The translations under genes were made by a program, and so were the position numbers. This document shows, one piece after another, positions 43,095-51,949 of a DNA stretch of 64,000 nucleotides. Source of the stretch: Viridibacterium silvisoli (GTDB lineage Bacteria > Pseudomonadota > Gammaproteobacteria > Burkholderiales > Rhodocyclaceae). The notes under the pieces were generated by a model that was not told where the DNA came from, did no database searches, and saw only the letters and a list, made by a program, of their open reading frames with translations. The stretch lies in assembly GCF_036017035.1 (NCBI RefSeq), contig NZ_JAYXHS010000001.1, forward strand, positions 868,001 to 932,000, given 5' to 3'. Within the stretch, counting starts at the first letter, position 1; each line of letters starts with the position of its first letter.

Positions 43095-43347
43095 GTCAGT
43101 CGTGCTCAGAGGCCGTTCGCGATATGGAACCCTTTGCCTGCGCGATCACGCCCGCCAATCCCGCTGACCGAATTGTTTGCATGAGCGATGTCGGCGATCT
43201 TTACGTTCATCGGGCGCGACTCACGAACTCGCTATCGCCTCTTCTTGCGAAGGCCTGACTTCTCGCCGTTCCTGCACACCTGCTTTGAGCGGGGCACCAT
43301 ATTTGCTTTGGCCCGGTATTCCACTTTCTCGTCTTGCAGGGGGCTCC

Positions 43348-43953
43348 ATGTTTCATCTTCGGAAGTTGTTGTTCGCTCTTCTCGTCCTTACGACGCCAGC
43401 GTGTTTTGCAACGCCCGTGCTGCTGACCCAGGGCGGGGAGTTTATTGGCGCCAACAGCGTCGATGTCTCGGGGGTGCTCTACGACGTCCGCTTTGTAGAT
43501 GGCTCCTGCAACGCACTGTTCTCGGGTTGCGCGAGTTTCACGTTCGCGAATTTCGGAGAGGCCGAAGCGGCGAGTCAAGCGCTCTTCTCCATCCTCACCA
43601 ATCCTGGCGACCCGAGTTTCTACGTTCCGCCAGCGTCAATAAGTGGCTGCGAATACCCGGACAGCTGTTCCATCATTACGGCGTTTGGCACCGTTCAGAA
43701 CTCGGTCGTGAACTATGCCTATCGCCTGTCTGAAGCCTACGGCATGCACCAATACGGATACCAGCAGGTCGCAGGCCTCCTGCCGTTCGTGGACACCACC
43801 ACCAACGATTCCCAGGTGTATGCCGTCTGGAGCCTCGCTCGAGTCGTCGACGACAGCGAAGTTCCTGAGCCGCAAAGCCTGGCCCTGGCGAGCATCGCCC
43901 TTCTCGCGCTGCAGCTTTCACGTCGTCGCAAGCAGCGCATGGCCCAAGGGTAA
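43348..43953 (+). CDS. PEP-CTERM sorting-signal protein
   Basis: 201 residues from ATG 43348 with AGGGGG upstream. A signal peptide (MFHLRKLLFALLVLTTPACFA), a secreted domain with four or more cysteines, and a C-terminal PEP-CTERM signal: VPEPQSLALASIALLALQL followed by SRRRKQR. Exosortase (EpsH/XrtA type) cleaves such tails during exopolysaccharide-linked surface export. No exosortase gene is in the window. The 253-bp gap before it shows nothing recognisable. Confidence 0.88.
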   Translation: MFHLRKLLFALLVLTTPACFATPVLLTQGGEFIGANSVDVSGVLYDVRFVDGSCNALFSGCASFTFANFGEAEAASQALFSILTNPGDPSFYVPPASISGCEYPDSCSIITAFGTVQNSVVNYAYRLSEAYGMHQYGYQQVAGLLPFVDTTTNDSQVYAVWSLARVVDDSEVPEPQSLALASIALLALQLSRRRKQRMAQG

Positions 43954-43974
43954 AACCTCCCCGCAATGGCCATG

Positions 43975-43996
43975 AACGGCACCTTCGGGTGCCGTT
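43975..43996. terminator. bidirectional terminator hairpin
   Basis: AACGGCACC (43975-43983) pairs perfectly with GGTGCCGTT (43988-43996) around a TTCG tetraloop. It lies between the converging PEP-CTERM gene and nitrate reductase gene, and can serve both. Confidence 0.8.
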
Positions 43997-44014
43997 TGCG
44001 TTGGTAGCCTTCGT

Positions 44015-47000
44015 TCAATACACGTCGCGCAGATAGCGCTTGTCCGTCGCCATCTTCGCGACGTAGGCGCTGGCCGCTTCGGCGTCGAGACCACCATGCG
44101 TCTGCACGACACTCTTGAGGGCCGCGTCCACATCCTTGGCCATGCGGCTGGCGTCGCCGCAGACGTAGAAGTGGGCGCCGTCTTCGAGCCAGCGCCACAG
44201 CTCCGCGCCTTGTTCCTGCATGCGGTGTTGCACGTAGATCTTCTCGGTCTGGTCGCGCGAGAAGGCGGTGTCGAGACGATGCAGCACGTCCTGCTTCTGC
44301 AAGGCCTCCAGTTCGTCGCGATAGTAGAAGTCGGTGGCGGCGCGCTGTTCGCCGAAGAACAACCAGTTCTTTCCGGTTGCGCCGGTGGCCTGACGCTCGT
44401 GCAGGAAGCCGCGGAACGGCGCGACGCCCGTGCCGGGGCCGACCATGATCATCGGCGCCTGCGGATCTTTCGGTGGATGGAAGTGCGCGGACTTCTGCAC
44501 GAAGATCGGAGCTAGCGCCTCGCTGCTGCGATCGGCCAGGAAGGTCGAGCTGACGCCTTTGCGTGTGCGGCCTTCGCAGGCATAGCGCACGGTCGACACG
44601 GTGAGATGCACTTCGCCGACATGCGCTTTCGGGCTTGAGGCAATGGAGTAGAGACGTGGTTGCAGGCGCTTGAGCGCACCCAGCCATTCTCCCGCGCTGA
44701 CGCTGAAGGGGAAGGCCAGCAACAGGTCGACGATCTGCCTGCCCCACAGCCATTTCTTCAGCTCTTCCTTGCGGTCTTCCGCGAGCAGTGCGGCGAGTTG
44801 CCGGCTCTGCGAGCGCTCGCAGACGAAACGCAGCAACTCGGGCGTGATGCGCGCAATCTCGAAGTGGCGCGACAGTGCGTCGGACAGCGACATTTCGCCA
44901 TGGTCCCTGACGCTCACGTTGCTCGCTGCGCTCAGGCGCAAGGCCGAAAGCAGGTCGCCAACGAGCGCCGGACAATTCGTTGGCCACACACCAAGCGCGT
45001 CGCCAGCCTCGTATTCGATGCCGCTGCCCTGCAGGTCGAACGCGTACTGGCGCGTTTCCTTCTCGGCGCCTTCGCCATTCAGCAAGCGGTTGACGAGCAC
45101 ACGCGCCTGCCAGGGGCGTTGGCGCGTCCACGCTGCGCTACTCGTCGCGATCTCGGCCGGCGCCGCGATATCGCCGCCCTCGGCAAGCGCCATGATGGGC
45201 TGCAATACCGTCTGCGTGCTCGCTGCGAGGGCTGCGCTCACAGCGGTGAGCCATTGTTTCGCCGACTCTTCGAATTCCGGTTCGCAATCCACGCGCGGCG
45301 CGGTGCGTTGTGCGCCGAGCGCTTCGAGACGTGCGTCGAGCTTGCGACCGAAACCGCAGAACTGGTCGTAGTTCGAGTCACCGAAAGCCAGCACGGCGAA
45401 ACGCTTGCCCGCCAGCTGCGGTGCGTCGTCGGCTTGCAGTGCGTTCCACAACACCGCGCCGTTGTCGGGCGGATCGCCGTCGCCAAAGGTGCTGGTGACC
45501 ACGAGAATGCTGTCGGCGTCGGCAAGCTCGCCAGCCTTGACGGTATCCATGCCGGCGACGCGCAGCTTGCGGTCAGTCGCGGCGAGCTTGTCTGCACACT
45601 GCGCGGCAAAGCCTTCGGCGTTGCCGGTCTGCGAAGCCCACAGCACGAGCACGGTCTGCGCGGTGCTTGCGATCTGCGTCGACATCGGCGCGGGCAGGCC
45701 TGCGGGTGGCGCGCCTTCGGGCAGCCAGGTACGCGCGAACAAGCCAGCGAGTACTCCGTCCAGCAACAAGCGCTTGGCCGGCTCCAGCGGTGCGGTAGCG
45801 GGCAGGGTTGGCACGCCGCCGGCACGTCGGCCCTCATCAGTGTTCATGCCGAGCAGGTAGCCCTGCAGGTAGATCTGTTCGTTGGCGGTCAGCGTGACGC
45901 CAGCGGCGGCGTCGAGGCCCAGCAAGCGGGCAAATGCGTTGATCTGCATGGTGTCGAGCTCCTGTGAAGCAGTGGTCGACGCGCCTGCGCTGGCGCATGC
46001 GGGGACAGCGTTGTCCGCGCGGGTCTTGGTATTGATATCGGAGGATGCAATGTCTTGTGCCGCGACGCGCGTCAGTGCGACGGCGCAGAACTTGAATTCG
46101 GGTTGCTGCGAGATGGGATCAATGGCGTCGCTGGTGACGGCGTTGATGGCGAGGTCTTCGCCGAACACATCGTTCCAGTGAAACGGCGCGAAGCAGTTTC
46201 CGGGGCGCACGCGGTCTGTGACGACGGCCGGCAGGATCGCCTTGCCGCGCTGCGAGCGGATCTCGACACGATCCTTGTCGCGCACGTCGAGTGCCACCGC
46301 GTCTTCCGGGTGAATCTCGACGAAGGGGCCGGGGTTGAGCTTGTTGAGCGTGGCGATCTTTCCCGTCTTCGTCAGGGTGTGCCACTGGTGCTGCAGGCGA
46401 CCGGTGTTGAGTACGAAGGGAAACTGCTTGCCCGGCATCTCTGCCGGATCGACATGCGGGCGCGGCAGGAAAACGCCCCTGCCGTGCTCGGTCGGGAAGA
46501 CGATTTTCGGCCACGTGCCATCGTCATGCTGCATGAGTTTCTGGCTCACGCCGTCGTTCAGGTAGCGCAGTGGGTTGCGATCCTGCGCCGCATCCGCACA
46601 CGGCCATTGCATTGGCCCTTCACGCAGGCGCGCATGGCTCGCACCGCGAATGTCGTAGCCGGTCTTCGGATTCCAGGCCTGCTTGATCTCTTCGAACACT
46701 TCGGCGGCGGAGGCATACGTGAACGCTTCCGCGTAGCCCATCTCGCAGGCGACGCGCGCGATGATCTGCCAGTCAGGCAGCGTCTCGCCCGGCGGTTCGA
46801 CCGCCTGCTGCATGAGCGTGAGGTTGCGCTCGGAGTTGATCATCACGCCTTCGGCCTCGGCCCACAGCGCGCCGGGCAGCAGGATGTCGGCATAACGATT
46901 GGTCTCGGTGTCGAGGAAGGCGTCCTGCGTGATGACCAGCTCGGCGGCCTGCAGCGCTTCGATGACCTTGGCGCGATTCGGCACCGTCGCCACCGGGTTG

Positions 47001-48208
47001 GTGCAGATGATCCAGCAGGCCTTGATCCTGCCCGCACGCATGTCGTCGAACATGGCGACCGTGCCACCACCGACATCGCGGCGCAGCGTGCCTGCCGGCA
47101 CTTTCCACATGTTCTCGATGAACTCTCGATCGCCGTCGGCCAGCACCGAGCGCTGGCCCGGCAGGCCCGGCCCCATGTAGCCCATCTCGCGGCCACCCAT
47201 GGCATTCGGCTGGCCGGTCAGCGAGAACGGGCCGCTGCCGGGCCGGCAGATGGCACCGGTGGCGAGATGCATATTACATATCGTGTTGGTGTTCCAGGTG
47301 CCGTGAGTGCTCTGGTTGAGACCCATGGTCCAGCAGCTCATCCACTCCGGTGCCTCGCCGATCCATTGCGCGGCCTTGCGGATGTCTGCTTCGGGAATGC
47401 CGGTAATCTCGCTGACCTTCTCCGGTGGGTAGTCTTCGAGGAAGCCGGGCATCGCCTCCCAGCCCTCGGTGTATTGCGCGATGAAGGCCGCATCCGTGTG
47501 GCTGTCCTTCACCAGCAGATGCAGCAAGCCGTTGAGCAACGCAAGGTCGGTGCCGGGCTTGATCTGCAGGAACAGCCCGGCCTTGTCAGCCGTGGTGTTG
47601 CGACGCGGGTCGGCGACGATCAGCTTCGCGCCGGCCTTGACGCGATCCATCATGCGCAGGAACAGGATGGGATGGCAGTCGGCCATGTTCGCGCCGATGA
47701 CGAAGAACAGGTCGGCCTTGTCGAAGTCCTGGTACGAGCCGGGCGGGCCATCGGCACCCAGCGACAGCTTGTAGCCGCTGCCCGCGCTGGCCATGCACAG
47801 GCGCGAGTTCGACTCGATGTTGTTGCTTCCGATGAAGCCTTTCATCAGCTTGTTGGCGAGGTACTGCGCCTCGAGCGACATCTGGCCGGAGACATAGAGC
47901 GACAGCGCGTCCGGCCCGTGCGCATCGAGAATCGCGCGCAGGCGTCGGGCGGTCTCGCCGATGGCGGCATCCATGCCGACGCGCACCGGCTCGTGGCTGC
48001 GATCCTTGCGCATGTACGCGCTTTCCATACGGCCGGATTCGGTAATGGCCTGCGCGCAAGTCGAACCCTTGGTGCACAGGCGGCCGAAGTTGGTCGGGTG
48101 CGTCTTGTCGCCGACGACCTTGATGACGCGCTTGTCCGCCACTTCCATGACGATGCCGCAGCCCACGCCGCAGTACGGGCAGACTGACTTGATCTGCCGG
48201 TTCGTCAC
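44015..48208 (-). CDS. nasA: assimilatory nitrate reductase fused to CysJ-type flavoprotein
   Basis: 1,397 residues from GTG 48208; no in-frame ATG lies upstream. The N-terminal molybdopterin oxidoreductase has 4Fe-4S ligands Cys10, 13, 17 and 45 (CPYCGVGCG; GRLCTKGST) and the Mo-bis-MGD domains to about 700. A linker is followed by flavodoxin (about 853-1000; WASQTGNAEGFAAQ), an FAD domain (RLYSIASS at about 1186) and an NADPH domain (VGPGTGVAPFRGFLHERQ at about 1256), ending RYLRDVY as in cytochrome P450 reductase-type CysJ. It would reduce nitrate to nitrite with NADPH in one polypeptide. I recognise this as a known fusion class. ModE-like and amidotransferase genes lie upstream, divergent. 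No nitrite reductase gene is in the window. Confidence 0.93.
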   Translation of the reverse strand: MTNRQIKSVCPYCGVGCGIVMEVADKRVIKVVGDKTHPTNFGRLCTKGSTCAQAITESGRMESAYMRKDRSHEPVRVGMDAAIGETARRLRAILDAHGPDALSLYVSGQMSLEAQYLANKLMKGFIGSNNIESNSRLCMASAGSGYKLSLGADGPPGSYQDFDKADLFFVIGANMADCHPILFLRMMDRVKAGAKLIVADPRRNTTADKAGLFLQIKPGTDLALLNGLLHLLVKDSHTDAAFIAQYTEGWEAMPGFLEDYPPEKVSEITGIPEADIRKAAQWIGEAPEWMSCWTMGLNQSTHGTWNTNTICNMHLATGAICRPGSGPFSLTGQPNAMGGREMGYMGPGLPGQRSVLADGDREFIENMWKVPAGTLRRDVGGGTVAMFDDMRAGRIKACWIICTNPVATVPNRAKVIEALQAAELVITQDAFLDTETNRYADILLPGALWAEAEGVMINSERNLTLMQQAVEPPGETLPDWQIIARVACEMGYAEAFTYASAAEVFEEIKQAWNPKTGYDIRGASHARLREGPMQWPCADAAQDRNPLRYLNDGVSQKLMQHDDGTWPKIVFPTEHGRGVFLPRPHVDPAEMPGKQFPFVLNTGRLQHQWHTLTKTGKIATLNKLNPGPFVEIHPEDAVALDVRDKDRVEIRSQRGKAILPAVVTDRVRPGNCFAPFHWNDVFGEDLAINAVTSDAIDPISQQPEFKFCAVALTRVAAQDIASSDINTKTRADNAVPACASAGASTTASQELDTMQINAFARLLGLDAAAGVTLTANEQIYLQGYLLGMNTDEGRRAGGVPTLPATAPLEPAKRLLLDGVLAGLFARTWLPEGAPPAGLPAPMSTQIASTAQTVLVLWASQTGNAEGFAAQCADKLAATDRKLRVAGMDTVKAGELADADSILVVTSTFGDGDPPDNGAVLWNALQADDAPQLAGKRFAVLAFGDSNYDQFCGFGRKLDARLEALGAQRTAPRVDCEPEFEESAKQWLTAVSAALAASTQTVLQPIMALAEGGDIAAPAEIATSSAAWTRQRPWQARVLVNRLLNGEGAEKETRQYAFDLQGSGIEYEAGDALGVWPTNCPALVGDLLSALRLSAASNVSVRDHGEMSLSDALSRHFEIARITPELLRFVCERSQSRQLAALLAEDRKEELKKWLWGRQIVDLLLAFPFSVSAGEWLGALKRLQPRLYSIASSPKAHVGEVHLTVSTVRYACEGRTRKGVSSTFLADRSSEALAPIFVQKSAHFHPPKDPQAPMIMVGPGTGVAPFRGFLHERQATGATGKNWLFFGEQRAATDFYYRDELEALQKQDVLHRLDTAFSRDQTEKIYVQHRMQEQGAELWRWLEDGAHFYVCGDASRMAKDVDAALKSVVQTHGGLDAEAASAYVAKMATDKRYLRDVY

Positions 48209-48424
48209 GTGCGGCGCCCGCGTGGCAAGGCATGTGCTTGCTGGTGCGAAGTAATCGGACCCGACCTGACGAAGGTTGCGTTATATTTGTTCGCATATAT
48301 CGGTCTACCAAGCAAAACACAGACCATCGGCTCGGATGGCTGCTTGACCAGATCTATGTCACTGATAAGAAAAGGAATAGGTGGGAGTCGCGATGGCAGG
48401 TTTCAGGGGCCGAAGCAGGTCCCC

Positions 48425-48473
48425 GCGCACGGTGGCAGGGCAGTCGAAGGCGCGGTGCCCTGCCGCCGTGCGC
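48425..48473 (+). other. 18-bp-stem hairpin in the leader of the amidotransferase gene
   Basis: GCGCACGGTGGCAGGGCA (48425-48442) pairs with 48456-48473 with a single T-G wobble, around a 13-nt loop. It ends 41 bp before the amidotransferase ATG, inside the 306-bp gap 48209-48514. The gap also holds an AT-rich stretch (about 48280-48300) likely to carry the divergent promoters. The hairpin has no T tract after it, so an RNA regulatory role or attenuation is possible. I do not recognise a known riboswitch. Confidence 0.45.
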
Positions 48474-48497
48474 ACGACACCCAAGGGAGAACAACAC

Positions 48498-48536
48498 ATG
48501 ACAGAAGGATTGCGATGCGTACTGCGCTGGTACTGA
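48498..48536 (+). CDS. possible 12-codon leader ORF overlapping the amidotransferase start
   Basis: ATG 48498 is preceded at a good distance (7 nt) by AAGGGAGA, the best Shine-Dalgarno in the region. It encodes MTEGLRCVLRWY and stops 22 bp inside the amidotransferase gene, in another frame. It may couple translation, or be chance. Confidence 0.3.
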   Translation: MTEGLRCVLRWY

Positions 48537-49240
48537 CTCACGTAGCTTTCGAAGACCTCGGCTCACTGGAAGCGGAGTTGTTGCAGGCGGGTTTCTACAT
48601 CGACATGGTCGATGCCTGCACCGCGGATTTCCCGGCGCTGGCCGCGCACGAGCCTGACCTGCTGGTCGTCCTCGGCGGGCCGATCGGCGTGTACGAGCAG
48701 GAGGCCTATCCCTTCATCGCCGAAGAGATCGCCATGATCCGCGCACGTCTCGCAGACAGGCGTCCGACACTTGGCATCTGCCTCGGCGCGCAGCTAATGG
48801 CTGCAGCGCTGCGCGCAAGCGTGCATCCCGGCACGCAGGGCAAGGAGCTGGGCTGGTTTCCACTGACAGCGGGTGCCGACGTCGCCGCGCACGACTGGTT
48901 CGCCCCCCTGCTGGCACCGGGCCTCAAGGTATTGCATTGGCATGGCGACACCTTCTCGCTCCCCGAAGGTGCGACGCAGCTCGCGGCGACGGACCGCTAT
49001 CCCAACCAGGCCTTCGCTCTCGGCGAACACGCACTGGCCCTGCAATTCCATCCCGAAGTCACGGTGCGAGGCCTCGAGCGCTGGTACGTCGGCCATGCCT
49101 GCGAACTGGCCAGTGCCGGCATCGACGTCGCGCAACTTCGTGCCGACAGCTACCGCTACGGCCCCGCACTCGAACACGTCGCGCGCCAACTCTGGCGGGA
49201 TTGGCTCGCACGTGTGTTCCAATCGCAGGACGCGACATGA
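48515..49240 (+). CDS. class I glutamine amidotransferase-like protein
   Basis: 241 residues from ATG 48515 (GAAGGA 5 nt upstream). GATase fold with the nucleophile Cys89 in LGICLGAQLMA, and ALQFHPEVTVRG with the catalytic His and Glu (about 178-180). GuaA-like stand-alone amidotransferases of this type release ammonia from glutamine or cleave gamma-glutamyl bonds; the partner is unknown. Next to nitrate reductase, a nitrogen-assimilation role is possible. modE-like gene follows by 20 bp. Confidence 0.85.
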   Translation: MRTALVLTHVAFEDLGSLEAELLQAGFYIDMVDACTADFPALAAHEPDLLVVLGGPIGVYEQEAYPFIAEEIAMIRARLADRRPTLGICLGAQLMAAALRASVHPGTQGKELGWFPLTAGADVAAHDWFAPLLAPGLKVLHWHGDTFSLPEGATQLAATDRYPNQAFALGEHALALQFHPEVTVRGLERWYVGHACELASAGIDVAQLRADSYRYGPALEHVARQLWRDWLARVFQSQDAT

Positions 49241-49260
49241 GATTGCACGGAGGCAAGGAC

Positions 49261-49611
49261 ATGAACATCGGCGGCAGATTCTGGATCGAGCACGAAGGCA
49301 ACGCCTTTGTCGGCCGTGGCCGCATCGAACTGCTCGAACGCATCCGCGACAGCGGCTCGATCAGCGAAGCGGCCAAGTCGATGAAGATGGCCTACAAGGC
49401 CGCCTGGGATTCCGTCGATGCGATGAACCGCGTATCAAAGGAGGCGGTCGTCATCCGCGCCAAGGGCGGCAAGGCCGGCGGCGGCACGCGGCTGACGGCG
49501 TATGGGCTTGGCTTGATCGACGCCTATCGCAGCATGGAGCGCGAGCACACAGCCTTTCTGGGTGAACTCTCTGCGCGTTATGCCGCTGCCTTTGCGGCGG
49601 CCACGCAGTAA
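49261..49611 (+). CDS. ModE-like HTH regulator without molybdate domain
   Basis: 116 residues from ATG 49261, GGAGG 7 nt upstream; ATG 49237 overlaps the previous stop and is in frame. LysR/ModE-type winged helix: RIELLERIRDSGSISEAAKSMKMAYKAAWDSVDAMN, then GGKAGGGTRLTAYG. ModE proteins control molybdenum uptake and molybdoenzymes, but here the C-terminal molybdate-binding (TOBE) repeats are absent. Its position next to a molybdenum nitrate reductase supports a regulatory link. Confidence 0.85.
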   Translation: MNIGGRFWIEHEGNAFVGRGRIELLERIRDSGSISEAAKSMKMAYKAAWDSVDAMNRVSKEAVVIRAKGGKAGGGTRLTAYGLGLIDAYRSMEREHTAFLGELSARYAAAFAAATQ

Positions 49612-49636
49612 CGCCTCCTGGCAAACACCGGGCTCC

Positions 49637-49722
49637 CCGTCATTCCCGCGAAAGCGGGAATCCAGTGACTTTACCCAGGGCTGCTGAACGACGCTGGATT
49701 CCCGCTTTCGCGGGAATGACGG
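49637..49722. repeat. long palindromic ATTCCC/GGGAAT repeat, copy B
   Basis: Arms of 29 bp (49637-49665 and 49694-49722) are perfectly complementary, starting CCGTCATTCCCGCGAAAGCG, with a 28-nt centre related to copy A. It lies between two converging genes and may also stop transcription from both sides. Confidence 0.85.
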
Positions 49723-49741
49723 CATGATGGGACGCCGCTTA

Positions 49742-51823
49742 TCACCGCCCGCGCCGCGCGCGCAGGTGACCGCCGCGCGACTGGTCGTTACCCCGAACAT
49801 GTCGACGCTTCGGGGCCGAACGGTCATCGCGCACGGTCGCGCGCCGCTGGCTGTTATTCTGGCTGGCCAGCATGCGGTCCACTTTCTCCGAGGTCTCGCG
49901 CGCGATCGCCACGGCAGCTTCCGCGTCGGGGAAGAAGTCCGGCAGGCGATAGCCGAGCCAGGCGTAAGCCGAGTATTTCTTGCAGGCATCTTCCGCCGCC
50001 TGCAGCGGAAAGCGCGCGTGCTCGAAGCCTTCCAGGTCGGCGCTCAGCCAGCATGCCTTGCCATTGGCGACGTTGCGCGCCCAGCCCTGCCAGGCGTCAT
50101 TGAGCATGGCGACACGGCTTGAGATCGGCACCAGCGAGAAGGTGAAGCGTTGCGCCAGCGACAGGCGCAACTGGTCGAGCCAGTACGCGCGCTCGATCTG
50201 CTCCGTAAGATTGCCGGGCAGGAAGAAGTCGTCGGAGAGGTCGATATTGCGCGAGAACAGTTCGAGCAGTCTCGCCAGCGATTTCTCGTGGGTGGCGCGC
50301 GAGATGTTCTCGAGTTGTTCGAGTGAAGGCGTGACGAAGAAGCCCCGTTCAGGCAGATCCGACGGGTGCTGCTTCATGAGCCGGCTGATGTGGCGATGCG
50401 TCGAGTCGTCGAAGCCGGCGACGTGGCCCGCTTCGTGGATGCCGTAGCGACCTGCACGCCCGGCAATCTGCTGCGCCAGCCAGGCCGGCAGTAAGTCTTC
50501 GGAGATGCCGTCGTATTTCTTCGCGGTGGTGAACACGACGCGGCGGATCGGCATGTTGAGGCCCATGCCTATGGCATCTGTCGCGACAACGACGTCCGCC
50601 TCGCCATCGCGGAAGCGCTGTGCCTGCGCGCGGCGCACTTCGGGCGAAAGATTGCCGTAGATGGTCGCGACCTTGAGGCCCGCCTTGGAGACATTCGCCG
50701 CCCAGTCCAGCACCTCGCGGCGCGAGAAGGCGATGACCGCATCGCCATGGCGCAGGTGGCCAAGGCTGGCGACGGCCTGGACTTCCATTTCCAGCGGCGA
50801 CTTGCGCTGCAGGGTGATGACTTCCAGCGGGCATTCGAGGCGTTGCGCCAGCGCTTCGACAGCAGGACGCGCAGCAAGCGCGCCGAGCAGGTACACCGTC
50901 TTCGCCGGCACGCCGCATACGGCGGCCGTCCAGCCCGAGCCGCGCTCGAGGTCTTCGAGCATCTGGATCTCGTCGATGACGGCGACTTCGATGGCGCGCG
51001 TCGTGTCGAGCATCTCGACCGTGCTCGCCACGTGGGTCGCACCTTCGGTGACTCGCCTCTCCTCACCGGTGACAAGGCTCACGGCGATGCCCTGCTCGGC
51101 GAGGCGCTCGTAGTTCTCCAGCGCCAGCAGGCGCAGCGGTGCGAGGTACACGCCGGTCTTCGCCTGAGCCAGCGCCTCCATGGCCTGGTGCGTCTTGCCG
51201 GAATTGGTCGGGCCGAGGATGGCGACGAAGCGTCGACGCATGCCTGCCGCGAGCTCGAACGACTCCGGGTAGCGCGCCAGCGGCACGGACTGCATGGCCG
51301 CCTCGGCATGTGTCTGTTCCTGCTTGCGGTGGATCGCTTCGTCGAGTCGGTCCTCGACCACGCGGAAGCGTCGGCCGACCAGCTCGCGCCCGGTTTGCAA
51401 GGCGCCAAGAAAAGCTGTCGCGTCGAGCCCGGCGCGGAATGCGCGGCGCTGGATGTGCGCAACGAAGTCGGCGATCTGTGTATGCAGCGCGTCCAGCGTC
51501 GTCTCGTTGAGGCGCTCCTGCACGAGGACCAGGCGCTGCTCCGGTGTGAAGCGCCGCCACTTGGCGATGCGCGCGAGCACGCCCTGCTCGGGCACGAGGC
51601 GGAAGGGCAAGGCCTCATCCTCCGTCAGCAGACCGGGCAACTCACCACTCACCTCGATGGCGACGCTCTCGTTGGCGTGGATCAGGCGTGCGTTGAAACG
51701 TGCCAGATGCGCGGCTATGGCCTCGCCGGCCTGGCCCGCATCCGCGTCTTGCAGGGAGTCATCGAGGGTTTCAGGCGCGGCTACGGCGTCGTGCTGCGCA
51801 TCGTCAAGAGGTGGATTGGGCAA
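49742..51823 (-). CDS. Suv3-like DExH RNA helicase
   Basis: 693 residues from TTG 51823 (GGAAG upstream), no earlier ATG. N-terminal region of about 190 residues, then a SUV3-type core: ILGPTNSGKTHQAMEAL (Walker A), VYLAPLRLLALENYERL, VIDEIQMLEDLERGSGW, SLVTGEERR, ATDAIGMGLNMPIRRVVF and QQIAGRAGRYG. A Suv3 C-terminal region follows, ending in a long Arg/Asn-rich basic tail. Eukaryotic Suv3 unwinds RNA in mitochondrial RNA decay. Bacterial homologues are known in some proteobacteria; their role is not well defined. Confidence 0.88.
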   Translation of the reverse strand: MPNPPLDDAQHDAVAAPETLDDSLQDADAGQAGEAIAAHLARFNARLIHANESVAIEVSGELPGLLTEDEALPFRLVPEQGVLARIAKWRRFTPEQRLVLVQERLNETTLDALHTQIADFVAHIQRRAFRAGLDATAFLGALQTGRELVGRRFRVVEDRLDEAIHRKQEQTHAEAAMQSVPLARYPESFELAAGMRRRFVAILGPTNSGKTHQAMEALAQAKTGVYLAPLRLLALENYERLAEQGIAVSLVTGEERRVTEGATHVASTVEMLDTTRAIEVAVIDEIQMLEDLERGSGWTAAVCGVPAKTVYLLGALAARPAVEALAQRLECPLEVITLQRKSPLEMEVQAVASLGHLRHGDAVIAFSRREVLDWAANVSKAGLKVATIYGNLSPEVRRAQAQRFRDGEADVVVATDAIGMGLNMPIRRVVFTTAKKYDGISEDLLPAWLAQQIAGRAGRYGIHEAGHVAGFDDSTHRHISRLMKQHPSDLPERGFFVTPSLEQLENISRATHEKSLARLLELFSRNIDLSDDFFLPGNLTEQIERAYWLDQLRLSLAQRFTFSLVPISSRVAMLNDAWQGWARNVANGKACWLSADLEGFEHARFPLQAAEDACKKYSAYAWLGYRLPDFFPDAEAAVAIARETSEKVDRMLASQNNSQRRATVRDDRSAPKRRHVRGNDQSRGGHLRARRGR

Positions 51824-51949
51824 GACAGCTTCCGGAAGCGGATCGATTCAGAGGGATATCCGGCTCGATTGATAACACATTTCGCATTTCCGGGCCTGCC
51901 TGGTGCGTGTAAGGTCTCGTCTTGAATGTCTGCACGGAGCATCAAGCAC

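Noticed and set aside
46055..48187. Long plus-strand open frame antisense to nitrate reductase
   Set aside because: Shadow of a GC-rich gene with strongly conserved domains on the other strand.
48340..48514. Known riboswitch (molybdenum cofactor, guanidine or others) in the amidotransferase leader
   Set aside because: A stable hairpin exists, but I could not match the conserved core of any riboswitch I know.
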